A DNA stretch of 64,000 nucleotides from Buchnera aphidicola (Cinara cf. splendens/pseudotsugae 3390) (GCF_900698845.1 NZ_LR217692.1:186001-250000), one strand, 5' to 3'; shown: positions 21,121 to 31,567, numbered from the stretch's first letter. Made by a program: numbers and translations. The notes: generated by a model not told the origin, from the sequence alone.

Positions 21121-23073
21121 ATGTTTCAAAATAATCCTGTACTTATACAATTAAAAAATCAATTATATAAAAAAAAATTTCAAGTAAAAGGAATTGTAAA
21201 AAGTACATCTAAAGGTTTTGGTTTTTTAAGAGTAGATTCTAAAACAACATATTTTATTCCTCCCCAAAATATGAAAAAAGTTATTAATGGAGATAAGATA
21301 GTAGGATCAATCGAAACAATAAATAATAGAGAAATTGTTTTTCCTAAAAAATTAATAGAACCATTCTTAAAAAAATTTATAGGATTTGTACATAAACATA
21401 AAAATTCAATTTATATACAATCTAGATATCCATATATACAAAATGTAATGTTCTATAAGTATAGCACTACTATTAAAAGATCTTGGAAAAATGGTGATTG
21501 GGTTTCTGCAAAATTACAAAAACACAGCCTATGTGATAAAAATAACTGTTTTAGTATTAAAATAATAAAATTTATTTCTGAAAAAAAAAATCCATTATCA
21601 CCTTGGCATGTTATTTTATCGAAGTATAATTTAGAAAAAAAATCACCTGAAGTAGATTTTTTAAATTTTTTTCCAAAAAATATTCCTGATAATAATCGTG
21701 TTGATTTAACAAATTTAGATTTTATTACTATTGATAATAATCATACTCAGGATATTGATGATGCCGTCTATATTGAAGAAACCAACTCAAGTCACTTGAT
21801 CCTTACAGTAGCTATAGCTGATCCTACTGAGTATATATCAGTAAACACAGAAATAGATAATATAGCAAAAAAACGTGTTTTTACAAATTACTTGCCTGGA
21901 TTAAATATATCAATGTTACCAAAAGAATTTTCTGAAAATCTTTGTTCTTTACAACCTTTTACCAAAAGACCAGCATTAGCGTGTAAAATACTAATTGATA
22001 ATGACGGTACAATCATAACAAAAAAAACAAAATTTTTTTTAGCTTGGATTAAATCTCAAGGCAAGTTATCATATGATAATGTATCTGACTGGTTAGAAAA
22101 ATCAGGAACATGGAAACCAAGTAACAAAAGAATTGAAAAGCAAATATTTTTATTAAATAAAGTATATATTATTCGAAATAAATGGAGAAAAAAACACGCT
22201 ATTCTATTTAAGAATTATCCTGAATACACGTTTCATTTATCTAAAAAATGGGAAATATTAAATATTTCTGTAGATAAAAAAAGAATAGCTCATAGAATGA
22301 TTGAGGAATCTATGATTTCTGCAAATATCTGTGCTGCTGATTTTTTAGATAAAGAATTAGGTTTTGGTTTATATCATGCACATTCTGGATTTAATTATTT
22401 TAATATTAAAAACGTCGTTAAATTTTTAAAAAAATATAATATATTATATACATCTGAAGAACTAATGACGATATCTGGTTTTTGTAGATTAAAAAGATCT
22501 TTAGATATATTATCTGATGAATATGTAAACTATAGAATATGTAAATTTCAATCTTTTGGAGAAATATGTGCATTTCCTAAACCTCATTTTTCTTTGGGGC
22601 TATCCTCGTATGCTACCTGGACATCTCCAATAAGAAAATACAGTGATATGATAAATCATCGATTAATTAAATCAGTAATTAAAGGGTGTAAAAACATATC
22701 TCCTCCGGATCACTCAGTAATATCACATATTGTTAAACGTAAAAGAAAGACACGCATGGCAGTTAGAAAAATAGAAGAGTGGTTATATACAAATTTTTTT
22801 CATTCAATGAATTATGATAAAAAAAATTATTATGCATGTATTATTGATGTTTCTAGAAGAGGAATGAGCGCTCGTTTACTAAAAAATGGAGCTTTTATAT
22901 TTATTCCTATTACATATATTCATAATATTCATTATGAAGTAATATGTAAACCAGAATCAGGAGTTATATATATAAAAAATAAACTCCATTATAAAATATC
23001 AGATAATATTCTTGTACGTTTATTATCTATAAATCATATAACAAAAAAAATTATTGCAACTTTAGTAAAATAA
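21121..23073 (+). CDS. rnb: Exoribonuclease II
   Basis: Processive 3'-5' exoribonuclease for mRNA decay. 650 residues (644 in E. coli). N-terminal cold-shock domains (GIVKSTSKGFGFL), then the RNB domain with its metal-binding aspartates in IDNNHTQDIDDAVY, and a C-terminal S1 domain. SGFCRLKRS and the ATWTSPIRKYSD block are conserved. SD AGG before the ATG. It sits between fabI and ychE. Confidence 0.96.
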   Translation: MFQNNPVLIQLKNQLYKKKFQVKGIVKSTSKGFGFLRVDSKTTYFIPPQNMKKVINGDKIVGSIETINNREIVFPKKLIEPFLKKFIGFVHKHKNSIYIQSRYPYIQNVMFYKYSTTIKRSWKNGDWVSAKLQKHSLCDKNNCFSIKIIKFISEKKNPLSPWHVILSKYNLEKKSPEVDFLNFFPKNIPDNNRVDLTNLDFITIDNNHTQDIDDAVYIEETNSSHLILTVAIADPTEYISVNTEIDNIAKKRVFTNYLPGLNISMLPKEFSENLCSLQPFTKRPALACKILIDNDGTIITKKTKFFLAWIKSQGKLSYDNVSDWLEKSGTWKPSNKRIEKQIFLLNKVYIIRNKWRKKHAILFKNYPEYTFHLSKKWEILNISVDKKRIAHRMIEESMISANICAADFLDKELGFGLYHAHSGFNYFNIKNVVKFLKKYNILYTSEELMTISGFCRLKRSLDILSDEYVNYRICKFQSFGEICAFPKPHFSLGLSSYATWTSPIRKYSDMINHRLIKSVIKGCKNISPPDHSVISHIVKRKRKTRMAVRKIEEWLYTNFFHSMNYDKKNYYACIIDVSRRGMSARLLKNGAFIFIPITYIHNIHYEVICKPESGVIYIKNKLHYKISDNILVRLLSINHITKKIIATLVK

Positions 23074-23215
23074 AATGATATATGATATCATCATAATATT
23101 TCAAAATAACATAAATTACTCATAAATAAATTATAGTATTAAACTATTTATTAAAAATTAATGAATAATTATCAATATTAAAAGATAATATTATAATTAT
23201 ATAGAGGATTCTTCT

Positions 23216-23866
23216 ATGAACTTTTTAAATACCAATATATATCTTTATTTAAATTTTTTAATTACTTTATTTATCTTAATTACCCCAATTAATGTAATAT
23301 TAATGTTTTTATCTTCTTTCTATTTAAAAAATACTGAACAAACAAATCAAATAAATATATTAATGCATTTTAGTTTATCTATAATTTTATGTATTACTTT
23401 ATTTTTAGGATCTGTTATTTTAAAATTTTTTAATACACCTTTAGCTTTTATAGGTATTACTGAAGGTATAATAATGTTATTTACTTCTTGGACATTTCTT
23501 AAAACTACTGTTAGTACTGTTTTTAATAAGAATTCAAAATATAACCATTTTATGGATACAAATACACAATTACCTCATCTTACTTTAATTACACCCTTCC
23601 TTTTAGGAATAGGTTCTATTAAAATGATTATTGAATGGAGTATACACAATAATAGTATTTATAATTTATTAGGTGGAACTTTTGTTATAATTTTATTTTC
23701 TATAATATGTTATTGTATATGTAAAATTAGCTTATATATTTCTAAATTTATAAATAATTCAATTATTTTAACAATAATACGTATTTTTGGTTTTTTTTTA
23801 TTAACTGTTAGTATAAAATCCATTATCTATGGAATTTATAATATTTTTTATACACCTATAATATAA
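23216..23866 (+). CDS. ychE: MarC-family (UPF0056) integral membrane protein, YchE-like
   Basis: Unknown function. 216 residues (E. coli YchE 215). Six hydrophobic segments are visible and ITPINVILMFL near the N-terminus is typical of the MarC family. The family also includes YhgN; the assignment to YchE rests on length and neighbourhood. AGAGGA SD lies about 8 nt before the ATG. No catalytic residues to judge. Confidence 0.8.
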   Translation: MNFLNTNIYLYLNFLITLFILITPINVILMFLSSFYLKNTEQTNQINILMHFSLSIILCITLFLGSVILKFFNTPLAFIGITEGIIMLFTSWTFLKTTVSTVFNKNSKYNHFMDTNTQLPHLTLITPFLLGIGSIKMIIEWSIHNNSIYNLLGGTFVIILFSIICYCICKISLYISKFINNSIILTIIRIFGFFLLTVSIKSIIYGIYNIFYTPII

Positions 23867-23944
23867 AAATTATAAAAAATATTCATTTAAATATAATTAT
23901 TACGTTAAATTATTTTTAATTAATAGATATATAAGATTAAAACA

Positions 23945-24567
23945 ATGAAAATTATTATACGACATTTAGGTTTATGTGATTGGTTATATACAGAAAAAAA
24001 AATGCATAAATTCACAACAAATAGAGATAGAAATACTATTGACGAATTATGGTTAGTTGAACATTATCCTGTTTTTACATATGGTATATCAGAAAAAAAA
24101 TATAATGCTTCTTATATTCATGGAATACCAGTCTTTAAATCTATTAGAGGTGGAAAAATTACATATCATGGACCCGGTCAACTAATAGTGTATCTGTTAA
24201 TTAATTTGCAAAGAAAAAAAATCAAATTTTATAAATTAGTACAAAAAATTGAAGTGGTAGTAGTTAAATTGCTAAAAGATTTACAAATATCTTCATATAT
24301 AAATGAAAAATGGCCTGGAGTATATGTAAAAAAAAAAAAATTTGTTCTTTAGGTTTTAGGATTATAAAAGGTTGTTCTTTACATGGTTTATCTTTAAATG
24401 TAAATATGAATTTAACTCCATTTAAATATATTGATCCTTGTGGCAATAAACATATGTCAATGACACAAATAAAAAAATTCAATAAAAATATTTCTATAAA
24501 AATTATAAAAGATTTATTTATAAAAAATTTTTGTATTTTTTTTGATTATTTTGTAATAAATAATTGA
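23945..24567 (+). CDS. lipB: Octanoyltransferase LipB, split by a 13-A frameshift
   Basis: Transfers octanoate from ACP to lipoyl domains, the first step of protein lipoylation. The N-terminal part (23945-24352) has [10 protein letters not shown] and [12 protein letters not shown] and then runs out of frame at [12 protein letters not shown]. The homologous continuation [17 protein letters not shown] (catalytic Cys/Lys region with LNVNM) is in the next frame to 24567. The junction is a run of 13 A at 24328-24340. One extra A gives [12 protein letters not shown], which aligns residue for residue with E. coli VYVGEKKICSLG. Nothing else is decayed. It could be rescued by transcriptional slippage or be a recent pseudogene; lipA and the lipoylated SucB are intact. 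Confidence 0.9.
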
Positions 24568-24660
24568 TTATTTACTTATATATTTAATAAAAATCAATAT
24601 ATATATAGTTTTATCTACTGATTTTTTTAAAAAACAAAATAAAATCATAGAAGAATAAAT

Positions 24661-25602
24661 ATGTTTCAAAAAAAAAAAATTAATGTACGTACAAAAAAAG
24701 AAAAAGATACGCATATTATATCTAATATATTGCCTAATAACTCTCAGTCACTGAACTTAAAAAAACCAAAATGGTTAAAAATTAGATTACCATCTAATTT
24801 AAAAAAAATTAATAAAATTAAAAATATATTAAAAAATTATAAATTGCATTCTGTATGTGAAGAAGCTAATTGTCCTAATTTATCTGAATGTTTTAATCAA
24901 GGAACTGCTACATTTATGATTTTAGGTTCTATATGCACGCGAAAGTGTCCTTTTTGCGCTGTAAATAAAGGAAGACCTTTAGAAATAGACCTCCATGAAC
25001 CTAAAAAAATATTTAAGGTTGCTAATAAATTAAATTTGAAATATGTTGTACTAACATCAGTGTCTAGAGACGATTTGAAAGATGGTGGAGCTAATCATTT
25101 TGCTAAATGTATATATGAACTTAGAAAAAAAAAAAATATAAAAATAGAAATTTTAGTGCCTGATTTTCGTGGAAAAGAAAAAATAGCATTGAATATATTT
25201 AATAAATATCCTCCAGATGTATTTAATCATAATATAGAAAATGTTCCAAGATTATATACAGAAATTCGTCCTGGCGCTAATTACGTTAATTCTTTAAATT
25301 TATTACATAAATTTAAAGAAATATGTCCAAATGTGCCTACAAAATCTGGAATTATGTTAGGTTTAGGGGAAGAAAAAAAAGAGATAATATCTGTACTTAA
25401 AGATTTAAAATCTGTAGGTGTATCTATAGTTACAATTGGTCAATATATGCAACCCAGTAAATATCATTTATCTGTAAAAAAATATATTACGCTCCGTGAA
25501 TTTAAAGAATTTGAAAAAATTTCTTTATCCTTAGGTTTTCTCAAAGTTTTTTGCGGCCCTTTGGTAAGATCATCATATCATGCTGACAAGCAATATATTT
25601 AA
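24661..25602 (+). CDS. lipA: Lipoyl synthase (radical SAM)
   Basis: Inserts two sulfurs into octanoyl groups made by LipB. 313 residues (321 in E. coli). Auxiliary cluster cysteines in CEEANCPNLSEC, radical SAM cluster in CTRKCPFC, and the C-terminal RSSYHAD motif with its serine ligand are all intact. Target proteins include SucB at 51498-52709. It follows lipB by about 90 bp and ends before a strong bidirectional hairpin. Confidence 0.97.
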   Translation: MFQKKKINVRTKKEKDTHIISNILPNNSQSLNLKKPKWLKIRLPSNLKKINKIKNILKNYKLHSVCEEANCPNLSECFNQGTATFMILGSICTRKCPFCAVNKGRPLEIDLHEPKKIFKVANKLNLKYVVLTSVSRDDLKDGGANHFAKCIYELRKKKNIKIEILVPDFRGKEKIALNIFNKYPPDVFNHNIENVPRLYTEIRPGANYVNSLNLLHKFKEICPNVPTKSGIMLGLGEEKKEIISVLKDLKSVGVSIVTIGQYMQPSKYHLSVKKYITLREFKEFEKISLSLGFLKVFCGPLVRSSYHADKQYI

Positions 25603-25737
25603 ATATATAAACAATTTTTATATTCAGTAATAATTTTGAAAATATAATAATATTCCATATATATTTATTATGTTAATAAACATGAAACATGTATTTTTAT
25701 AAAAATATTAAATATATAAATTATTTTATTAAATTGT

Positions 25738-25783
25738 ATTAAAACACCAAAAAAAATTAATTTATTTTTATTGGTGTTTTAAT
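25738..25783. terminator. Bidirectional terminator hairpin between lipA and sppA
   Basis: Perfect 13-bp arms at 25738-25750 and 25771-25783 with core ACACCAA/TTGGTGT and A-rich/T-rich flanks on both sides; 20-nt A/T loop. It lies between two convergent genes, so it can serve both strands. Confidence 0.65.
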
Positions 25784-25803
25784 AAATTTAAAAAATGTTA
25801 CTA

Positions 25804-27669
25804 TTAAACAGTATATTTATCAAAACAAACTGAATTTAATTTGTTAAATTTTATAACTTTACAGATATAATAAACTTTTTTATAAATAGATACAACTGTA
25901 TCTATAGATTTTTTAGGTAAAAATGTTTGTAGAACACCATAAGATTTTTTTTTTAGTAATGTTTTTATTTTATGTTTAGCTATTTCATAAATAGTATAAT
26001 TTTTAGTTGTCCATATAACATCAAAACTATTCAACTTTGCTAGTTTTGCTGCTTTATTAATAGCAAGATCTAGATCACCTATTTCATCTACCAATCCTAT
26101 TCGTTTAGCATGTACTCCTAACCAAACTCTACCATTAGCAATTTTTTGTATATACTTCTTAGTTTTATTACGTGCATTCGCTACTATATTAATGAATTTT
26201 TTATACCCATAAGAAATATCTAGCAATACTCTTTTTCTCTCTTGAAGAGACATATTGGTAAATGAATCAAATGAATTATAACAATCAGTATGTACTCCAC
26301 TGGAATGTATACCTATTAATGATAATGTTTTTTCTAAAGTCGGTATAATAGAAAAAATACCTATGGATCCAGTAAGTGTAGTAGGATGAGCTATAATATA
26401 ATCACCAGCTGTAGAAATCCAATAACCGCCAGAGGCAGCCATATCTCCCATAGAAATTACTATTGGTTTTTTATATTTTTTTAACTTAAGTAATTTTTGT
26501 CTTATGAGTTCTGAATCTTCTGTATTACCACCAGGACTATTGATTCTCAAAACTATAGCTTTTATTTTATCGTTATATTGAGCGTGTTTAATTTCACTCA
26601 AAACATATGGAATATCCATAGCATCTGGTTCTTCAGAACTATCTCCAATTACACCATTTGCTATAATTACTGAAATTTTATTTGAATCTGAAGAAATTTT
26701 TTTTCCATAAAGAGGATATTGGTGAATATCAACAACAGGATAATCGTCGTCATTTGTATTTTTATAAAATTTTTTGATTAAATACTCCGTACAACTATTT
26801 TTTTCAGCAATATAGTCTATCAAATGATTATGCAAAGCATACTGTGCAAAATTATTTTTATTTTTGTCTAATTTTTTAATAAATTCATCAGTATTAGGAC
26901 AAATCTCTTGCACAGGTATTTTTCTATTATGCGCTATCACATTTAAAAAATGTTTCCATTTACACTGTACTACGTTTTTATCTATTTTTTTATTTTCTTT
27001 GGAAGCGCTGTTTCTTAAAAAAGGTTCTACAGCTGATTTATATTTTCCTATTTTAAAAACATGTATATGTATTCTAAACATTTTTAAAAATTGCTTTAAA
27101 AACATTTTAGTATTAGAAATACCATTAAAATAAATAGATCCACCAGGTAATAAAAATATTTTGTCAGCAAAGCTAGCTAAGTAGTATTCACTTTGTGAAT
27201 AACTACTTCCTATTGCAACAATTGGTTTTTTTGATTTTTTAAATTCGTGTAATTTTTTTCCAAAATATTCTAAAACTACTTGATCACTAGAAAAATTATT
27301 TTCTGCTTGTAGCACTATACCTAATATAGAAGGATCTGTTTCTGCCTGTTTAATTTTTTTAGTAATTTCAAAAACCGAGTTATCTGGATTATCAGAATCA
27401 TGATTATTTGAAAAATAACGAAAAAATCCACGTTTAAATATACTTTTTAATGGTTTTTCTTCAAAAGAATCATATAACCGTATAATTAATACTTTAGGTT
27501 TTGTCTTTACAACATCAGTTTTTGGCTGATTTTTAATATCTTGAATAAACCAAATAAATATGCAAATCATTATTAATAACATTAAATTAAGTAGTACTTC
27601 TCGTACTATAGTTAATAATTTATATATACATTTAAATATTTTGATTATAAAACTAAATAACATGGTCAT
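25804..27669 (-). CDS. sppA: Protease IV, signal peptide peptidase SppA
   Basis: Membrane-anchored serine protease degrading cleaved signal peptides. 621 residues (618 in E. coli). One hydrophobic segment near residues 20-45 anchors it. Two ClpP-like halves follow: the general-base Lys lies in FKIGKYKSAVEPF and the nucleophile Ser in MGDMAASGGYWIS; SPGG and TGSIGIF are conserved. The ATG at 27669 has another ATG two codons later, so the exact start is uncertain. Works downstream of LepB. Confidence 0.95.
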   Translation of the reverse strand: MTMLFSFIIKIFKCIYKLLTIVREVLLNLMLLIMICIFIWFIQDIKNQPKTDVVKTKPKVLIIRLYDSFEEKPLKSIFKRGFFRYFSNNHDSDNPDNSVFEITKKIKQAETDPSILGIVLQAENNFSSDQVVLEYFGKKLHEFKKSKKPIVAIGSSYSQSEYYLASFADKIFLLPGGSIYFNGISNTKMFLKQFLKMFRIHIHVFKIGKYKSAVEPFLRNSASKENKKIDKNVVQCKWKHFLNVIAHNRKIPVQEICPNTDEFIKKLDKNKNNFAQYALHNHLIDYIAEKNSCTEYLIKKFYKNTNDDDYPVVDIHQYPLYGKKISSDSNKISVIIANGVIGDSSEEPDAMDIPYVLSEIKHAQYNDKIKAIVLRINSPGGNTEDSELIRQKLLKLKKYKKPIVISMGDMAASGGYWISTAGDYIIAHPTTLTGSIGIFSIIPTLEKTLSLIGIHSSGVHTDCYNSFDSFTNMSLQERKRVLLDISYGYKKFINIVANARNKTKKYIQKIANGRVWLGVHAKRIGLVDEIGDLDLAINKAAKLAKLNSFDVIWTTKNYTIYEIAKHKIKTLLKKKSYGVLQTFLPKKSIDTVVSIYKKVYYICKVIKFNKLNSVCFDKYTV

Positions 27670-28024
27670 ATAAATAATGATCCCCTTATAATAAGCTAAT
27701 TTTTAAAAATAAAATGATATATAAAATTTGCAAAAAATTAATTTAACAAAATTATATATACATTACAGTTATTAATTATTCTAATATAAATATATATATT
27801 TTATATATTTTGCATATACATAATATAAATTTAAAAAAATTCAAATAAATGTATTAATACAATTTTATGTATAATAAATATTTTTTAATAACAGTGGTTA
27901 TCTGTATAAAAAATTATTTTTATTATCTAAAATTTTTAATTTTAAATATAATTATTTTATCCTTACTAATATATATTAGTATATTTTGCAAAATTTTATT
28001 TATTTTATTTTAATTAACAGAAAG
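27670..28024. other. Spacer sppA/yciA, no gene seen
   Basis: About 355 bp of A+T spacer between sppA start and the yciA terminator hairpin; both genes run leftward, so it should hold the sppA promoter. No RNA gene or homologous ORF recognised. Confidence 0.4.
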
Positions 28025-28041
28025 ATTCTATAAAATAGAAT
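28025..28041 (-). terminator. Small hairpin 3' of yciA
   Basis: ATTCTAT/ATAGAAT arms with a 3-nt loop, 9 bases after the yciA stop on the minus strand. On the plus strand it is followed by six T. Short and A/T-rich, so only a candidate. Confidence 0.35.
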
Positions 28042-28050
28042 TTTTTATTT

Positions 28051-28467
28051 TTATGCCGTGTTAATTGTAGATAATAATTTTGGTTTACCTTTTTCACTTA
28101 TAGAAACATACACAAATGTAGCTGTTGTTGCACAATATGATATTCCATAAGAATTAGGATTCATTTTTTTGACCCATATTTCAATTTGAATAGTTATAGA
28201 GGTATTACCCATTTTTATACACTGAGCATAACAAGTTACTACATCTCCTACTGATATAGGTTTCAAAAAATTTATATCTTGAGCGCTCACAGTATACACT
28301 AGTCCCTTGGAAATTTCTTTTGCTAAAATTCCACCGCCCAGATCCATTTGAGCCATAATCCAGCCTCCAAATATCTTTCCATTGACATTTTTATGAGATG
28401 GCATAGCAAGTGTTTTTAACATTATATTATCAGCTTTAGCAATACTGTTATTTTTATATTTTGACAT
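28051..28467 (-). CDS. yciA: Acyl-CoA thioesterase YciA
   Basis: Hot-dog fold thioesterase hydrolysing acyl-CoA. 138 residues from the ATG at 28467; a GTG three codons upstream is possible. Core LKTLAMPSHKNVNGKIFGGWIMAQMD contains the conserved asparagine and the GGW-QMD active-site helix, and FLKPISVGD matches the family. In E. coli yciA-yciB-yciC lie together; yciB is missing here. Confidence 0.92.
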   Translation of the reverse strand: MSKYKNNSIAKADNIMLKTLAMPSHKNVNGKIFGGWIMAQMDLGGGILAKEISKGLVYTVSAQDINFLKPISVGDVVTCYAQCIKMGNTSITIQIEIWVKKMNPNSYGISYCATTATFVYVSISEKGKPKLLSTINTA

Positions 28468-28685
28468 TTGATTCACTAATTGAATTTTAATATTTTTAAA
28501 TTTTTTATAAAAATTATCTTTAATAATTATGTTAATTTTTAAATGTAAAAACTGTTATAAACAATTAACTTGTTAAATTATTAATATAAAATATATTTAT
28601 TGTATTTATAAAATTTATTAATTAAATAATTATGATATAGTTTATATAATGTTTTTTTAAAGAAAACATATTTTGATGTATGAGC

Positions 28686-28706
28686 ATACGGTCTAACAGA
28701 CCATAT
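28686..28706 (-). terminator. Hairpin overlapping the yciC stop codon
   Basis: ATACGGTCT/AGACCATAT arms (one C-A mismatch) with a 3-nt loop. The yciC TAG at 28693-28695 lies in the stem/loop. Candidate end of the trpDCBA-yciC transcript; lacks a T tail on that strand. Confidence 0.4.
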
Positions 28707-29445
28707 TTTTATATTTAGAAAAATAATATAATCTAAATAAGTATATAATTATATAAGAAAAATACATATTTATTAATATGTTTAACAAAAAAATATTTAT
28801 ATAAATTGGAAATATATATAATAATTTTAATAACATTGAAATTAACCATCTAAATGTTAACCAAACTAAAATTTTGGGAATCATGAGATTGATGTTAAAA
28901 AATATGATTTTTACACCATTATGTAACGCATTAGCTATATCTTTTTTTTCAGACATATAGTAAATAAAAGATATGAAGAACATACTATGTAATAACATTT
29001 TCAAAATCGTAAAAAAACTAAATTTAATTTCTATTAATGAATATTGCAGACAAAGGATTAAAGAAAACAAAAAAAAAGATTTAAATATATATTTAATTAT
29101 ATAATAAAAATTTTTTATTAAAAATGATGAAATAAATGGTATTACACCAAATATTAATGTTAATAAAAATAAATTACTAATAACTGTACTAATAATTTTC
29201 ATAAATATTATATAAAAAATTATTTTTTTTTGACTTGTATTCATATTATGTATTATTTGAAACGAAGATATTTTTTTAAAATAATCCATATTATATAAGC
29301 AAGATGCTTCATGTACAGTAACATTAAAAAAAAAGTGTATTAATAATTTTATAAGCGAGGTTATAGTAGAAAATATTAATATTTTCGTTATATTTTTATA
29401 AAAAAAATGATGTACATCTATCATTATCATATATATATTAAACAA
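28693..29445 (-). CDS. yciC: YciC family (UPF0259) inner-membrane protein
   Basis: Function not established. 250 residues (247 in E. coli). The segment IIHNMNTSQKK matches the E. coli NMSPEQQQ region and the C-terminus has the family-typical IYLFRLYYF. Five to six hydrophobic segments. The TTG at 29445 is preferred because a perfect AGGAGG sits 7 nt upstream, whereas the next ATG (29430) is 22 nt away. Very A+T-rich and divergent. 107 bp after trpA. Confidence 0.82.
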   Translation of the reverse strand: MFNIYMIMIDVHHFFYKNITKILIFSTITSLIKLLIHFFFNVTVHEASCLYNMDYFKKISSFQIIHNMNTSQKKIIFYIIFMKIISTVISNLFLLTLIFGVIPFISSFLIKNFYYIIKYIFKSFFLFSLILCLQYSLIEIKFSFFTILKMLLHSMFFISFIYYMSEKKDIANALHNGVKIIFFNINLMIPKILVWLTFRWLISMLLKLLYIFPIYINIFLLNILINMYFSYIIIYLFRLYYFSKYKNMVC

Positions 29446-29552
29446 GATATATCCTCCTGATATTAAATAAATAATATATGTCGATATTATAAATAATATA
29501 ACTATAAAAATATATTTTATTGAAAATTTTTTTATATAAAAAAATTTGTTTT

Positions 29553-30374
29553 TTAGGTAAAAATATTTTTTGTCTCAGTCTTAAATCTAATCACTTGTTT
29601 TTTCATTTTTATTAACATATTTTCAACATCATAAATATTATCTTCTATAATTTTTACTATGCACGAACCACATACAATACCTTGTATACCAGTTTTTAAA
29701 ATATCTTTAACTTGCATAGGTTTATTGATTCCAAATCCTTGTATAATAGGACAAGATTGATATTTTTTTAATTTTTTAATAGTTTGTACTAATAATCGAT
29801 TAGAATATATTTTTTGAATACCAGTTACTCCAGGTCTAGACACGAGATACACGTAACCTTGGCTGTTATCAGCTATTTTTTTAACTAAATCAGCATTAGC
29901 GTCTGGAGGGCAAGCAAAAACTGATAGTACTTTATACATATTTGCTATTTTTTTAAATAAATAAGATTCTTCTATTGGTACATCTGCAATTAAAACAGAA
30001 TCAACACCATATGAACTACAACATGAATAAAAATACTTTAATTTATGATATAAAATAAGATTAGCGTATGTTAATATTCCAATTGGAATTGTAGGATATT
30101 TACATCGTATATTTTGAATAGCACCAAAAAACTGCTTTACAGTAACATTATTTTTTAAAGCCCTATCATGCGCTTTTTGTATAATAATTCCATCTGATAT
30201 TGGATCAGAAAATGGTATTCCTAATTCTAATGCATCAGCACCACTTTTAATTAAGATATTAATAAGCTCCAAAGAAACATCCATGGACGGATCTCCCAAA
30301 ACTACAAAAGGAATAAAACAGTATTCTTTTTTAGAAGATAACTTTTTAAATAAAATTTTATATCGTGATTTCAT
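29553..30374 (-). CDS. trpA: Tryptophan synthase alpha chain
   Basis: Cleaves indole-3-glycerol phosphate to indole and glyceraldehyde 3-phosphate. 273 residues (268 in E. coli). Catalytic Glu in LELGIPFSDP and Asp in the following SDG segment; VSRPGVTG and VCGSCIVK phosphate-binding loops are intact. 8 bp after trpB. Last enzyme gene of the trpDCFBA cluster. Confidence 0.97.
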   Translation of the reverse strand: MKSRYKILFKKLSSKKEYCFIPFVVLGDPSMDVSLELINILIKSGADALELGIPFSDPISDGIIIQKAHDRALKNNVTVKQFFGAIQNIRCKYPTIPIGILTYANLILYHKLKYFYSCCSSYGVDSVLIADVPIEESYLFKKIANMYKVLSVFACPPDANADLVKKIADNSQGYVYLVSRPGVTGIQKIYSNRLLVQTIKKLKKYQSCPIIQGFGINKPMQVKDILKTGIQGIVCGSCIVKIIEDNIYDVENMLIKMKKQVIRFKTETKNIFT

Positions 30375-30382
30375 GTTTATAC

Positions 30383-31567
30383 TTATTTTGATTTATTGAT
30401 AATATTATCAATAGTTGTAAGATCTTTGTCTCCTCGACCAGACAAATTCACAATTATTGTTTGTTTTTTTGTAGGATTCATATGCATTAATTTCAAAGCA
30501 TATGCAATAGCATGTGATGACTCTAAAGCTGGAATTATACCTTCTAGTCTAGATAATTTTAAAAAAGCATTAATTGCTTGTTTATCAGTAATAGTTACGT
30601 ATTTAACTCTTTGTATATTTTTTAACCATGCGTGTTCTGGTCCTATTGAAGGAAAATCTAAACCAGCTGAAATTGACCACGATTTTCTAATTTGTCCGTC
30701 ATTATTTTGCATGAGATATGATTTCATACCAAAATAGATTCCTTTCTTACCTAAACTTAAAGCAGCTCCATGTTGATGCGTGTGTAATCCTAATCCAGCA
30801 GGTTCAACGCCAATTAATTTAACTGATTTATCTTTTAAGAAAGATGAAAATATTCCAATTGCATTAGATCCTCCGCCTACACAAGCAACAATAAAATCAG
30901 GGAGAATACTATTCTCTAACAAAATTTGTTTTTTAGTTTCTTGTCCAATTATTTTTTGATATTCTCGTACAATAGTAGGATAAGGGTGTGGACCTGCTAC
31001 TGTTCCAATCATGTAATGAGTATCAGAATAACTGTTAGACCAATCTCTTAAAGCTGCATTACAAGCGTCTTTTAGAGTTCCTAATCCAGACGATACGGGA
31101 ATCACTTCCGCTCCTAATAATTTCATTTTAAGAACATTTTGAGATTGTCTAGACATATCTGTAACCCCCATATATATTCGACACTTTAATTGTAATAAAG
31201 AACAAGCTATAGCAGAAGCTACTCCGTGTTGACCTGCTCCTGTTTCTGCAATAACGCATTTTTTTTTCATTTTTTTCGCCAACAAAGCTTGCCCTAATAC
31301 TTGATTAGTTTTATGAGCTCCTCCATGCAATAAATCTTCTCTTTTTAAATAAATTTTAGTGTTTGTATTATTAGTAATATTTGTACATAATGTTAAAGGA
31401 GTAGGTCTACCTGCATAAGAACACAGCAAATCATGTAATTTTTTATTGAATTTTTTATTATTTTGTGTTTCAACAAAAATTTTTTCTAATTCATATAAAG
31501 CTGGCATTAAAATTTGTGGAACAAACATTCCTCCAAATTTTCCAAAATAGGGATTAAGTATAGTCAT
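30383..31567 (-). CDS. trpB: Tryptophan synthase beta chain
   Basis: PLP enzyme joining indole and serine to make tryptophan. 394 residues (397 in E. coli). PLP lysine in [12 protein letters not shown], phosphate loop [10 protein letters not shown], and catalytic Glu in AETGAGQHG. Very well conserved. It starts 4 bp after the trpC stop, typical of an operon. Confidence 0.98.
   Translation of the reverse strand: MTILNPYFGKFGGMFVPQILMPALYELEKIFVETQNNKKFNKKLHDLLCSYAGRPTPLTLCTNITNNTNTKIYLKREDLLHGGAHKTNQVLGQALLAKKMKKKCVIAETGAGQHGVASAIACSLLQLKCRIYMGVTDMSRQSQNVLKMKLLGAEVIPVSSGLGTLKDACNAALRDWSNSYSDTHYMIGTVAGPHPYPTIVREYQKIIGQETKKQILLENSILPDFIVACVGGGSNAIGIFSSFLKDKSVKLIGVEPAGLGLHTHQHGAALSLGKKGIYFGMKSYLMQNNDGQIRKSWSISAGLDFPSIGPEHAWLKNIQRVKYVTITDKQAINAFLKLSRLEGIIPALESSHAIAYALKLMHMNPTKKQTIIVNLSGRGDKDLTTIDNIINKSK

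Noticed and set aside
24310-24567. 85-codon frame as an independent gene
   Set aside because: It is the C-terminal half of lipB in the shifted frame, continuous in homology with 23945-24340.
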